From assembly GCA_015680685.1 (NCBI GenBank), contig MNCI01004872.1:468459-532458 (forward strand): a stretch of DNA of 64,000 nt, read 5' to 3'. Below are positions 24,950 through 36,814 of the stretch, in pieces. The notes below the pieces were generated by a model. The model had not been told where the DNA came from, ran no database searches, and worked only from the letters and a program-made list of their open reading frames with translations. The stretch comes from Gnetum montanum (taxonomy: Eukaryota > Streptophyta > Gnetopsida > Gnetales > Gnetaceae). Position 1 is the first letter of the stretch; each line of letters begins with the position of its first letter. Position numbers and translations under genes: made by a program.

Positions 24950-27120
24950 TAATCCATGAAGAGAAAAATTACCATAAATTCCTTGAGCTCAATCCTCTTG
25001 TGTTCAACGAGTCATTGCAACAAATAGGTTTCTATGACTACATCACCCAATCCTTTGTCTAGTACCGATATGAGGTAGAAGAGTTCTATCAAAACCTTGT
25101 GGTAGATGATATCATGATTTAGTTGGCAAGGTTCATGCACCGATTTCAACATGGACAATTGCTAGGATTAAAATATTTTCAAATAAGCTACCCAATAATT
25201 GGTAGCCATAAACCATGAAGACTAAGCCCAAGCTATAGTTAAAAGTCCTATTCAAATACTTTGACATGAACAAAGTATAGGTAAAGATGTCTAAATTTCC
25301 CTTGATTCACAATGATATGTAGAAATTGTCCAACATAATTTCTTATCCATCAAATGATTAATTAGTATCACTTCTTGGGAGGCTAAGATTGTAACAATGA
25401 TAAGAGGAACCTACACCATTAATATTTCCTATTTTCTTTACAATGCCTTGATCCAAAAGATTGAAGATATGGCCTAATACAAGAGAGAGGTCTATGTCTT
25501 TATAGAATTAAATAGAAAACTCTATGAATTGGAAGGCATATCCAATCATATAAGAATACATCATAGAATAATGACAATGATAGACTATGAAAATGTACTA
25601 GTGTTGATCCAAATATAAAATTTAGAGGTCATTAGGATAGTGCCTACTTTAGAGAGTGAGATGTCTTCCACATAGGTATCCAACATGTGTCCTTTAGACC
25701 AATTTCTACCATGCTAAATGATGATATCATTTGTGTCTCAAGCTTTTTAGCGTACATAGGTATAATGTCCTAATAAATGTGACTCCTAAACTTCTAGTTT
25801 TAGCATTAGGAAAAGCCAAGAACCTATTATTGGTGGTAGTTCTTAACATGTTATGCATGTTAAAGGTAAATGGAAAGCTACCATAATTCATATTAAGGAA
25901 TATCTAGATCTTGGAAACAACTTCGTGGATATGATGGATGTCATTATGGATGGTCAAGCTATAAGGAAAGATCTCTTTTAGTTTCTTTCTACATTGCTAG
26001 ATGATCCATCCATAATCCATCATGATGCCCCTATTCAATCTCAAATCCATGTCCCTCTACATAGTGTTACCTCTTTACATAGATCAAAATGTAGCTTCCA
26101 TAATGTCCAACATGCAAAAAAATGCCTTCAAATACTAATTGAATAATCTAGGAATATCCTCTAGGTAGAAGAAGTGCAAAGGATCAATTAATGCATTAAT
26201 ATGTTTTTGAGAAACATTGACATTACTATGGAAACTAAACTAATTAAGATATAAGTAGAGTTAGAAACCATAGATGCTAATAGAAATTTCTATCTAAAGA
26301 AGCTACAAAGAAGTTAGATAGAGGTATAACAGTTTCAAAAATAATTGGAACATATTATACTATTGGTACAAGCACCTTCAACATTACTCTAAAGATGCAT
26401 ATTGAAAATGTACAAGTTGAGTTATTTCAAATGTACTAGGATGGTGAAAAAGCATTATTTAAGAAATATGGCTTAAAGAAACAAATCAAAATGCTAAAAC
26501 ATTACTTCCAAGAATGTGAGAAGATTAGCCAAGAGAAAGAGATGCAAGTACTCTCCTTTTCCCAACAAGTACAAAGGTTAGAAGATAAAAGTGAAATCAT
26601 GATCTAGTTTTAGGATAAATACCTTTGCATAGAGTAAGAGGATTGGAACTCATGGAAAGAGCTATAAAATAAGACTATCAAGAAATGTGATAAACTTAGA
26701 AAGATTCATTTGATTGAGAAAATAACCTAAGATGTTGAAGTGTGTAGATTGCATAAACCTATGGCTCTATTCAATAAACAAGTAACTAAAGAGAGATGTA
26801 AGGTGAAATAAATTCAATACCTTATATGCCAAGATCCAATAAATAATCATAAATAAGCTAATACTACAAGAAAAGATGGATTTACTAGAAAATATGTACA
26901 TCCTCTACCATGAAGTAGCTATAATAGTCCTTGAGAGGGGACTCAAAAGGTAAAAGAGGATATACTGGTAGAACAAAGGAGGTATCTTAATGTGTTTCAA
27001 ACTTTTGTAGGTTGACTATGCATAGAGCTAGAGGAAAAAATTCATCAAGTAGTAGTTGAATTGGATGTAGTCTAGCATAATCTCTCATAGGTAAGGAAAA
27101 TTCATTAGTAGTTCCATGTG
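24950..27120 (+). pseudogene. Second plant-transposon-protein-like/coiled-coil ORF, inside element D
   Basis: Plus-strand frame pieces: KFLELNPLVFNESLQQIGFY then VEEFYQNLVVDD and RFMHRFQHGQLLG (about 24970-25170), which resemble the 'REFYANL' region of the putative plant transposon protein domain. Farther on, 25840-26000 reads ATIIHIKEYLDLGNNFVDMM, and 26210-27100 is rich in K, E, Q and I with heptad-like spacing, for example TKLIKIQVELETIDANRNFY. Domain order matches the ORF at 1-2449. Many stops are present. Assignment is weak and based on order and a few residues; cellular function unknown. Confidence 0.35.
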
Positions 27121-27477
27121 AATGTTTAAGAATGATGTCAAGAGCTTATATAGAGTAGGGATTGATGCATCTACAAAATTGATAGCCCTAAGCAAGGATA
27201 ATGAACCTTAAGACCTAGCTTCAGAGATTTCACATGTCTATATCTAGCTCTTCAAGCTTCTATCCATATCAAGTAGGCATGTCAAGGGACTTCTTCGATT
27301 AGCCATAATCCCCTTGTACTTCTTAGTAATATTGTATTATAATCATGATTTATATAGTTGTACAATTATGTTCATTTGCATTGATCATGTTATGTGTCTA
27401 GTTCTAATTTTATGTCTTGGATGTTAAAGCTATGAAACTAACTTTATTCAATCATGGAGATATGATAAGTTATCTGA

Positions 27478-28740
27478 TGATATTTTATAAGTTGATTGTA
27501 AACCCTAGACTTGGAAAGTATTTTACATTCTATATTTGTAATTTTTGGATGCATGGTTAAGATTTCTACTTTCTATGTCTACATCCTAGCCTTTCATATC
27601 ATAATTCTAGGTTTAGTACATGTTTGGGCTTTCTATGATGTTTTTAGCTTTATTTAGGCACCCTAGGAATCTTTTGGCATGTTCCTTGGTGTTCCAACTT
27701 CCATTTGAAATTGATTGGCAAAGTGTGCTGAGAGGGGTTGCACTAACTAAGGGTAGTCATCACACCCTCTATGTCAGTGCAAGGGTGTTTATACATCTCC
27801 TAGAAGGCTTATTTTGATCCCTTTGCTCTATATTTGCTTCTAGTATGCTTCTAAGTTGCCTAGGCTACATAAATAAACCTCTGTTAACACCTAGGCACTA
27901 GGGAACCTATGTAGTTGTGTTACTAAAACTATAAATACTTTTGATGAGCTCCCAAATATTAAAGAAAGCATATTTTTTATTTTCATTGGAATTTTGACAT
28001 CTAATTTTTTATGAAGAGCTCTTCTCCTCTTGGGTAAGTTGATTTCTTTTCTTATCTTTTATGTTTTGAATCGTAACTTTCACAAGTGTAGCTAGACTCT
28101 GTCAAAGTGCTACCTTGCTTACATAGTTTAGAAACATTTGGTCAATGTAAACTCTAGTTTCTATTTAATGAATATAGATTGTGATTTTTCCTTATCTACT
28201 ATTAATTTCTTAAACATTTAAATAATAAAAATATTTATTTAATTTCTATTTGATTGAGTTACAATGATTCATCCTTATCCAAGGAGGGAACAATTGTATG
28301 ACATGATGTTGGGCCATCAAGGTTGTGACTAAGAGTCATTTTATTACATTTCGTATGTGATGTTCCACTTATCCCTAAGAGGAATTGCAACCTACACATT
28401 GTGCTTGTCCCCAAGAGGTACTGTGATGCATGTGTGTATATGTTCATTTTATTTCTTGCAATTGTAAAATCCATAAAAAATTATAAAACATTACATTATA
28501 AATATTTTCTCTATCTTCCACTATGGCAACATGAGTTTTTATTTATATCATATGTTTTATAATCTCTTTTATATTTATTGAATGTAATATACATGAGTAT
28601 TCTTATCAATCCACTTAACATTATCTTCAAAGCTTATCACTAGATTACATTATGTTTTGCATGATAAATAACATTGGTCCAAAACTAGTAAGATCACACT
28701 ATGTTTTGTATCATAAATCCTATTGGTCCAAAATAGGTGA
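27478..28740 (+). repeat. 3' LTR of element D
   Basis: Begins TGATATTTTATAAG. Its last 110 bp contain an internal partial duplication of a block ending ATTGGTCCAAAA, not seen in the 5' copy, which makes this LTR slightly longer. Confidence 0.6.
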
Positions 28741-29330
28741 GCCCTTGATCCCTTAGTTAGTGATTAACCTAACTACCTTTTTGTTTTTTTACTTAACTAC
28801 CTAATGTTAAACATTGATCTTCCTTGAACTACTAACCCAACCAACAACCTTCGTTATGGATTAAAAAAAACCCAATTGATTAGTAGCTATTTTGAGATGA
28901 AAAATAAAGTTGATAACTAACCTCAACAAAAACATATGTCACCTCATTCTACTAACTTTTTCAATTTCTCAAAACTCCATGTGTAAATAATCTTATCTTA
29001 TCCTATACCTTTTTGACACGGGCTTTGTCGAATATCTACATATCCATGTTTTTTCCATGTTGTAGAATCTTTGTAAGATGGCTTACTCAATTTGTATCTA
29101 AGGCATTAATAGCTTCTATTTACTATTTATAGCTAGAAAAGAAAAATGCTTAATACTCTTGAGGATTAAAAATATTTATTTCTCTTATTAGTGAGAGATC
29201 ACAAGATAAAGAAACATAAATAATTGGTTTCTTAGGCTTACTGAAGACATAAATACATGCTATTGATTGCTCAAGTTTTAGGAAGAGGAGGTGTAGTCAC
29301 TTGCTTCTATCTTATTTAATATTACTTTTA
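28741..29330. other. No recognisable gene; left flank of the C2 nest
   Basis: AT-rich, no supported ORF. The last five bases TTTTA (29326-29330) are the left copy of the C2 target site duplication. Confidence 0.5.
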
Positions 29331-30610
29331 TGTGGATCGTTGAACTTAGAAAGGAGGGGATGAATAAGTTCTCCAAATTAAAACTTAAATACATAAAGCA
29401 CACACACTAAATTTAACATGGTTTCCCAACTTGGGTAGTTTACACTCAAAGGGTAGATCGCAAGCACACATTCAAACTTTGTCACACTCAAAATGTGGTT
29501 GAAGGGTTTACACCTTGTATAGTCTTCAAGCCTGACTTTGAAGTGTTGTATCATAGCACTAATCACTCAACCTCACAAGTTCTCATCAAGCTTGAAAATG
29601 TGGTTTCTATGCTTCCACAACCTTTACAATCTTGAGCTCTACACCAGAGTGTTGTACCACAACACCAATGACTTAATCCTACAAGATCCTGACAAGCTCA
29701 AGAAAGATGTCTTCTTGCAAGAAGAACATCAACCCTACAAAGCAAAAAGGAAGAACAATTACAAGGGATAAATGAAACTCAATTTACTAATCCTTGTATA
29801 TTTAGGTACAACACAATTTACAATGCCAAAATGATAATACAATGAGGATCAACAAAGAATACAAATGATTAAAAAATGATTGTACAATGATTACAAATAA
29901 GATTTCACATTTCCCAATGTACATTAAGTCTTATTATAGCTATTGTGTTTCTAAATCCATCTTGGAGCTTGTGCAATAGCTAGCTAATGGTCATTAATGA
30001 TTATGGGAGATGTCTTCTTCATGTCTGAGGCATATCTCTAAATTTGCCTTCAATTCTAGAAAGATGCCTTTGTTTAGTGAAAGAAATCTTTTTAAAATCT
30101 TCATTCTTGGAAAAAATCTTTATCTAATAAAAGAAATATTTCTCAACATGCTCTTCATTCTATAAAGATGTCTTTATGTGATGCAAACATCTTTGCCTAA
30201 AGAAAGACATTTGCTATTTCTCAAAGATGGCTTTGCCTATGAAGCCTTCAGTTCTACCAAGTCATATTTTGTTTCTTAAAGATGTCTTTGTTTACATTCT
30301 TCATCCTTTGAATTCATCATTCCTTGTTCACAACTTTGATCTTCTACATGCTTTAATGATAATAACTTTACTTGTACAGTATTTGGTCCTTGTCCACATT
30401 CTTTGAATGTTCATTTGAAGACCATGTGGATGACCTTCTCCTTTGAGTTCTAAATAGTTCATTCCTTGTCCTCTATGTAGGCTTGAAATCATCTTAGTTA
30501 CCCATGTATGTATTCCTACAAACACAATAATCATAGAACCATGCAAACAACATTTGACTCCATTTTACTTAATGTTTTGACACATACCAAAACACACTAA
30601 AAGGTCCAAA
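29331..30610 (-). repeat. 3' LTR of C2
   Basis: Minus-oriented, about 1.28 kb; aligns by eye to 53356-54621. Contains many AAGATGTCTT/AAGACATCTT motifs at 30000-30300. Preceded (higher coordinates) by a PPT-like AAAAGAGGGAGAT and about 75 bp of internal sequence. Confidence 0.75.
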
Positions 30611-30684
30611 ATCTCCCTCTTTTGATGATTTTTAAAACTTAAGAAAATGGGTTAGTGATCATAAAAATATAACCATGGGCAGAT

Positions 30685-31856
30685 TTTTGACCTTTTGATG
30701 TGTTTTGGTGTGTTCAAAACATTAAGTAAAATGGAGTCAAAGGTTCTTTGCATAGTTGTATGGTTATTATGTTTGTAGGACTATGTACGATGAGCTAAAG
30801 AGGACAAGGAATAAAATGTTTAGAGGTTAAAGGTAGACATCATCCACATGGTCTTCAAACAATCTTTCAAGAATTCCAAAGAACATGGACAAGGACCTAA
30901 TATTGGAGAAGCAAAGTTGGCATTATTAAAGCATGTAAAAAATCAAGATTATGAACAAGAAATAATAAACTCAAAGGATAAAGAAATTTGAAGAAAAACA
31001 TCTTTGAAAAATAGTAAATGTCTTGGCAAAATTGGAGTGAACATAGGTGAAGAAGTCATTAAGAAATAACAAACATCTTTCATTGGTAGAGACATCTTTC
31101 ACTAGGCAAAGATTTCTTCATAGAATGTAAGACAAATTCAAAAATACATCTTCCATCAAACAAAGATGTCTTCCTAGAATGGAGATTTTAAAAAGACTTG
31201 TTTCCCAAAAAAATATGTCTTCCTAGAATAGAAGGAAAATTCAAAAAGACATCTCAAGCATGAAGAAAAAGTCTTCCATAACCATTAGTGACCATTTCCT
31301 AGTTGTTGCATGAATTCTGAGAAGGATTTAGAAATATGGCAATTATAAGAAGATGTCATATGCATTGGAAAATGGTCAAGCTTATTTGTAATCATTATTC
31401 AATCATTTTTAGGGTTTGTTACTCCTCATTGTATTATAATTTTGGCATTGTAAAGTGTGTTATTCCTAAATGTTCAATGATCAGCAAACTAATTTGCATT
31501 TATCCCTTGTAATTATTCTCCCTTGTTACCCTATATGGTTGATGTGCTTCTTTCAAGAAGAAATCTTACTTGAACTTGTCAAGATCCTATGGGATTTCAT
31601 TATTAGTGCTACAATACAATAGTCTAGTGTAGAGCTCAAGATTGTAAAGGTTGTGGAACCCTAGAAACCATATTTTCAAGCTTGATGGGACCTTCTAGAG
31701 TTGAGTGATTACTACTATGGTACAACACTCTGAAGTGGGGTTGGAGACTATACAGGGTGTGGATCCTTCAACCACATTTTGAGAGTAATAAAGTCTAGAG
31801 GTGTTCTTGTGATCTACCCTCCAAGTACGGACTACCCAAGTTGAGGAATGATGTAA
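30685..31856 (+). repeat. 5' LTR of C1 (3' end missing)
   Basis: Starts at the position equivalent to TGTGGACC (here TTTTGACC) and aligns with 48324-49520 until ACTACCCAAGTTG (about 31840). It then switches abruptly to pararetrovirus sequence. With the C2 LTR at 29331-30610 it forms a head-to-head inverted pair separated by about 75 bp. Confidence 0.7.
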
Positions 31857-32650
31857 TCTTGGGGCATTAATATTCTTCCACACTGGAGAAGATGTTGACT
31901 TTCTTTTGGAAACTGGACTCCCCATTTCAACTTGTGATTCATAAGAATTGTGTTGGACAACTAAAATGTTTCTCTTGCAACTACAACAGCATAAACTGAA
32001 CCAGACAGTAACTCCACTCCATGAACTTCTATGCAAAGAAATAATGCACTAGTAATGAAATCATCAACTAAAGCTAACTGATAATTTGGTTGAACCATGC
32101 ATAAAGCATCTATGTCTAGTCTTCCTTGAAACTGACAAATTTTAGCTTTATCCCAAGCAACTTCTAGGTCAAGACTAACTCCATCTCCAATCACTCTACT
32201 ATCTAACAAAGTAACTACATACTCTACACCAATATCATAATTAAACTTCGAACTAACCATTATGTCGATTTGTCCTAAGTGCACATAATTATGTCTTTGC
32301 TTTTTTCATTTTTCAATTTCATCTTCAGTAAACATAGGTAGAAATACTGGGTGAATTCCTTTACCTTTGATGTCGAGGAGAGCTTCTATTTTCTTGATAG
32401 ATGTAGATAACCTAGCTGAGAAAGTGTTGGTGAAATTGTAGATAGCATCCTTTGGAATTTCTAGAAGTTGAATATCCTTGTGTCTGGAAGACAAAAAGGA
32501 TTTCTTTTTCTTCATTGCTTCAGCAAAAGGTAGGATTTCTTGTTGAGCAGTTGAAAGTTTGCCAGATTGTGACGGCTCAGCTTCAATTAGTTGAATGTTG
32601 TTTGATCTGAACATATGCATCCAATAGTGGATATCTCCATCTTCTTCATA
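31857..32650 (-). pseudogene. EPRV-B: endogenous pararetrovirus movement-protein fragment
   Basis: Closely matches EPRV-A 43671-44468. It encodes part of a Caulimoviridae-type cell-to-cell movement protein of the 30K superfamily: a lysine-rich start, an IPKDAIYNFTNTFSARL block, then VHLGQIDIMVSSKF and LLDSRV with the conserved Asp, as in caulimovirid proteins. At least two in-frame stops are shared with EPRV-A, while two EPRV-A stops are absent here. The fragment ends at CTTCATAGTA (32650), after which C1 internal sequence resumes. It lacks promoter, PBS and polymerase, so it is inert. Nucleotide homology covers only this 0.8 kb. Confidence 0.8.
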
Positions 32651-33907
32651 GTATTTCTACCTATGCTCATGTCCTTTGAGAAACTTTTTCTAATTATTAG
32701 ATAAGACAAGCCTCTAAAAATTAAAGACCTTGATGTCCACAATTAGGCTTAAAGTTGACCTATAGTTATAGTGGTGTTATATGACTTGCATTTTGATCAT
32801 AAGGCCCAAGAATAACTACACATGTGTAGGGGAGACTATTTCTCATTTTCAATCATCATCTTGAAGATCACCAATGTAGGGGAAGTCTTTAGAAACCTAA
32901 AACATTGAAACAAGTTATTCCTAAGTGAGAAAAGATTCATGACATGAAAAATATTCAAAGTAAAAGTAGACCTAACTATTGATTAATATGTCTTACAAGT
33001 GTTTTACCTTATCACTATCTAAAATCTTGCTAAAACCTACTTAGCTATTCTTGGACATTGACTTGTCTTTTTGGTACTTACTCTTCTTAATTTCCCTCTT
33101 ATTATTTACTTTCCCTCATAATGTTTCCTAAGAGTTGAGTTTAGGTGGAATCATGACACATTGGTTCCTCTTATGGGTTTATTGATTCAAATAACAATTT
33201 ATTGAATCCTCAACAATTAACTCTAACATAAGGTAGCTTCTATTTTATTTCTCAGCCTTTAAAAGGAACACTTAGAGAATGTCTTGATATACTTGATGGA
33301 CCACCTGCTTCTACATGCTTTATTTTTAGTATTTTTTTTAAGTCTATTAACTAAACGTTCTCACTTAATCATATTAGTAAATAACTACATAAAGTACCAT
33401 TTGAAAATTGCAACATCTTGTATCCCTTAAGGTATATGAATGTACACTTATCAACATGATTTATGGTTGTGGTAGTTGCATTTCCTTGAACAAACAATGA
33501 AATATGCATGTTTCTCTCATGGCTCTCATATTCCATTGATGATTTATTTTGGTTCATGTTGTCATCAAATAATTATTTCTATTAGATAAATTTTTTTATG
33601 ATCTTTGGTCATTGGCATCAATTTGTGTCTTATCCTCCTTGTTTTGAAATGATAGCTCACCTATTTGATATCCAATCATGAGCTAAAGTAAGAAATGCCT
33701 ATTTCTTTTGTAAATAATTGATGTTATAAACATGACTATGATCATTCCTTCTTTGGCAAAGTATCTATAGCTTTAATTGACTCATCCATTAAATAGTTTT
33801 CCTTGTGATGAAGAATCTAGTTCATTGGCTGATTGTTTATCAAGTTGAAGAATATTGGAATATTAAAAGCACCATGTACTACTAATAACTTCTTGATTTA
33901 GAGAAAA
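32651..33907 (+). other. Internal segment of C1, upstream part
   Basis: Aligns with the reverse complement of C2 internal sequence (51345 down to about 50200), for example the shared GCTCATGTCCTTTGAGAAA and a coding-like LDGPPASTCFIF at about 33295. I see no RT or integrase motif. The chromovirus G1 interrupts it at 33908. Confidence 0.6.
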
Positions 33908-34417
33908 TGTAAAATTTTGTCCCTTGTTAAGGATGGAAATAGTTGTAAACAATGTAATTAACCTTCAAATAAAGGGGCACCTCGTTATGACGAGTTACAA
34001 TTATTCATGTATCCCTCAGGAAATGGTTTGACCTATGCCATTTAAGGCTAGGGTTAGAGGTCATACTAGGCATGCAGTTGTAGAGCCAAGGAAATGCAAG
34101 TAATAGTAGTCAGGTGCAGTGAGACAAGAAGGGACTGATCACTCCTTTGGCAAGATATTCTAACCATGGTGGCAGTGCCGGATTGCCTCTAAGGCTTAAG
34201 TGACATGAGAAGATGACCTAGAGGGCATTACAGTACTCTCTTCTATTAATAAGATTTTTCCATTTTCCTCTTTTCATTATTTAGTACCAATTATTTAATT
34301 ACTAGTTAATTCATTTATTAAACATTTATAATATTTTCAGTATATTATCTAAGAAAATGATGAATGCAATAAATTAAGTGATCATATTTTAACAACATCT
34401 AGGAATGGGATGTCACA
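33908..34417 (+). repeat. 5' LTR of G1
   Basis: TGTAAAATTTTG to GATGTCACA, 510 bp; partner at 47449-47958 of identical length with scattered substitutions. Confidence 0.85.
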
Positions 34418-34432
34418 TTTAGTATCAGAGAA
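34418..34432 (+). other. tRNA-Met primer-binding site of G1
   Basis: TTTAGTATCAGAGAA directly after the LTR, compared with the canonical TGGTATCAGAGC. Confidence 0.6.
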
Positions 34433-34462
34433 ACCCACAATTTAGGAAAAAAAAGTGGAAGA

Positions 34463-34531
34463 AAAGCCTTATTTTATTATTATTGTTATTATAGAAGACA
34501 AGTACATCTAAGAAAAATAACAAATTGGAAG
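34463..34531. repeat. 69-bp terminal direct repeat, left copy
   Basis: Identical to 45311-45379. Starts AAAGCCTTATTTTATTATT, ends CAAATTGGAAG. Similarity may continue weakly about 12 bp further. Confidence 0.9.
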
Positions 34532-34556
34532 GATATATTATTTTATTTTTAATAGA

Positions 34557-34621
34557 GGAGTCACACCCCAAATCCAACTATCTAGTTATCTAGCTATGAT
34601 ACCATATTGGGGTGTGACTCC
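34557..34621 (-). promoter_or_regulatory. Hairpin with tRNA-Met primer-binding site in its loop
   Basis: Perfect 15-bp inverted repeat GGAGTCACACCCCAA (34557-34571) and TTGGGGTGTGACTCC (34607-34621), loop 35 bases. On the minus (viral sense) strand the loop begins almost at once with TGGTATCATAGC (34593-34604), one base off the canonical initiator tRNA-Met PBS used by caulimovirids and many LTR elements. It follows the viral promoter and leader, the correct place for reverse-transcription priming. Confidence 0.75.
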
Positions 34622-35170
34622 ACGAGCCATGGCTAGCGCACGTAGTGCTTGCCTCAAGGTTATGTGAAACCTAGTAGGACTATCAAAATGTAGAAATGTC
34701 TACCTTGGACACGATCCAGAGGACTTGGCAAGCCATATCACATCCATGATATAGCGACAAAGCTCAACATCAACCATGCACTCTCTTCCCTTGGTGCTTC
34801 TCAGGACAGAGCTATTGGACTATTTTCCCAGCTGAACTTTAGATCATTCTTTAGCAAAATGCAATCAATTTGAGTAGCAACTGATTAGGGTACACCTAAT
34901 CAAGAGACAATTAGCTACGACACCAAGGTTTCTCATAGAAAACACAATGCAAGCAAATTTCAGAGTGCTGGAGCAGCAAGTCTTGAATAAATCAGCAATG
35001 CCAAACCAAAGAGAATGCACAAAATAGATATTGCAAAAGCAAGTATCAAAAGCACAACTTCTATTTCTTCATACATACTTCATACATACAGAACTAGTTG
35101 CAAACTTCCATACTTGCAAACAGAATCTATTCTTCTTTCCCTATTATCTTCTATATCTCTCTTGTCTATC
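34622..35170 (-). other. Putative pararetroviral leader
   Basis: About 550 bases between the TATA box (35187-35194) and the PBS hairpin on the minus strand, without a long ORF. Long structured leaders between promoter and first ORF are usual in Caulimoviridae. The plus-strand ORF 35015-35317 spans promoter and leader and has no recognisable content. Confidence 0.5.
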
Positions 35171-35186
35171 ACAAGGCCTTGCCTTT

Positions 35187-35321
35187 TATTTATAGGAGAT
35201 GAGACAAGGGTTGGCGTACAAGCCATGCCAATGACTCATCACACTTATCTAGATTTTACTCACACTTATCTAGATATGAAACATCACACTTATTATGCCC
35301 ATCTATTACAAACATGACTCA
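35187..35321 (-). promoter_or_regulatory. Putative pararetrovirus promoter
   Basis: Minus strand: TATAAATA at 35194-35187 in the context CTCCTATAAATAAAAGGC, preceded upstream by two copies of TGAGTCA (complement at 35232-35238 and 35315-35321) and repeated ATCTAGATAAGTGTGA units. TGAGTCA is a bZIP-type site; paired bZIP sites upstream of a TATA box are typical of caulimovirid full-length transcript promoters. Activity here is inferred. Confidence 0.5.
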
Positions 35322-35334
35322 TCATCCTTACCTT

Positions 35335-35700
35335 TTAGATGGCTTTTAAGATAGCATGGTGGACAGAACAAATTTTTCCGTGTGCTTGGTTACAATCAGG
35401 ACATTCCTTGATCAACTTGGACAATTCGGATAAGACATGAGCTGGTGTTGATGACGACACTTCTTCAGGTAGTTGCAACTGTTTCGGAACAACTTGCTCA
35501 TTTTCATACCAAGTGGTTTCTTCGAAGAGGTTGATTCGTTGAAACGATCCGCACAATTTGGCTTCCCATCCATTTGATCAGATGATGTGGTTAATGTAGT
35601 TTCTAGCATTGTCATTTGCAAACAAAGGTCTTCTTATCAGCAAGATATTATCTAGGACTTCCATCTGCGACAGGTGTGTCATGATTCTTGGTTCTAGGCA
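35335..35700 (-). pseudogene. Small Cys/His-rich C-terminal ORF of EPRV-A
   Basis: Minus-strand frame ends ...CPDCNQAHGKICSVHH followed by about eight residues and a stop, 15 bp before the promoter motifs. The Cys/His spacing (CxxC, H, C, HH) suggests a metal-binding finger. Upstream the frame is shifted at least once. Location between pol and promoter fits a distal viral ORF or the polyprotein tail; I do not recognise it. Confidence 0.4.
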
Positions 35701-36330
35701 GCTCCATCATATATTGTTAACCACACAATCTATCCATCCTACCATGTTTATGAACAAATTGAGTATTGGATAATGTGTTGGCGACCGTTTGGGACGCAAC
35801 CACCAACGAGTATCCTCAAACAAGATTTAGGTGCCTGCTGGTCTCTGGCAACACCAAGGCCCAGATACCTCCAAATAAACTCAGTAGTTAATGTGAGTAT
35901 GTGTGTGTGTTGTTGCGGCGTGCAGTTGTGAGAAATGTAACGATTGCGTTGTGTGTAAATTACAAATGACTTACTTTAAAGAGATTTAGCCAACTTTGCT
36001 AAGTACTGTGAGTTGTTGAAAATTTCCTATTTTGTTCAACTGCCTAGTCTACGTGGTCCTTATAATACCTACTTGTAACAAATAAAATTTTGCAAACACA
36101 TTTGAGCACAACTCCACAATCTACTCCTAATTTTCCCCAAAGAAAGAGATAGTTCCACAAGAAAACTAGAAATAGAGCAAGATTCGATGGAAATAGACAG
36201 AAAAGAAAAGAAAGCAAATTTGTGTGGACCTCAAATATTTCAACAAGGTAAAACGACACGAGTAAACACTTTGCAATAAAGCTATCCCAAATTCTATATC
36301 TATGAATTGTTCAAACTTCCAAGGCTCAAA

Positions 36331-36392
36331 NNNNNNNNNNNNNNNNNNNNNNNNNNNNNNNNNNNNNNNNNNNNNNNNNNNNNNNNNNNNNN
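36331..36392. other. Assembly gap (62 N)
   Basis: Unresolved bases. Confidence 1.
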
Positions 36393-36814
36393 ACGTTGCA
36401 CAATAACAAAATTTACTACTAAAATGCTCTTAAGGCTTTTAAACACAAGCGCTTCTATGGCAAAATTTTAATAGAAATTTCTATCGAGCAACAAGAACAG
36501 TAAGAGCAATCTAAAAATCCCAAAATTACTTGCTAAGGATGATACTATCTAAACCACTAGCTAAAAAATTTAAACAAAACAAAAAATAAAATACATAACT
36601 CACAGGACCATGACAAAGAGGCTGAAATCTTTACTCTAGCAAGCCATCTTTCAAGCAATCGTCTTTACAAATCTTCCAAGATCCCAAGTGTGATGTGTGA
36701 GACCCCTTATGATCCTTCCTCCTTGACCCCTGAAGCCTTTTTATAGGGTTCAAAGGTAGGTAGGGAAGTTACAAAATATCTTGGGTGGTTTAACCACCAT
36801 AGAGACAAAAAAGC

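Larger units (their letters stand above)
13819..28740 (+). mobile_element. Large decayed LTR retrotransposon D (boundaries approximate)
   Basis: Two direct repeats of about 1.2 kb enclose 12.5 kb. Both begin TGRTATTTTATAAGTTGATTG and share, in the same order, a block ending ATGCATGGTTRAGATTTCTAC, a block around a 'GTAGCATGACTC/GTAGCTAGACTC' segment, and a 3' block around ATTRGTCCAAAAC. Divergence is clear, so the element is old. I could not find a matching target duplication or a convincing PBS. The internal region contains an inserted minus-strand element (15293-18833) and a plant-transposon-protein/coiled-coil ORF (24950-27120), but no RT or integrase motifs. Confidence 0.6.

Noticed and set aside
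27620-27817. 65-codon plus-strand ORF
   Set aside because: Inside the 3' LTR of element D, frame not shared with the 5' LTR.
31857-32650. Independent second viral integration
   Set aside because: Shares nonsense codons with EPRV-A, so it descends from an already defective copy.
34557-34621. Small inverted-repeat transposon (MITE)
   Set aside because: No target duplication beyond the arms, and the loop holds a tRNA primer site in the correct place downstream of the viral promoter.
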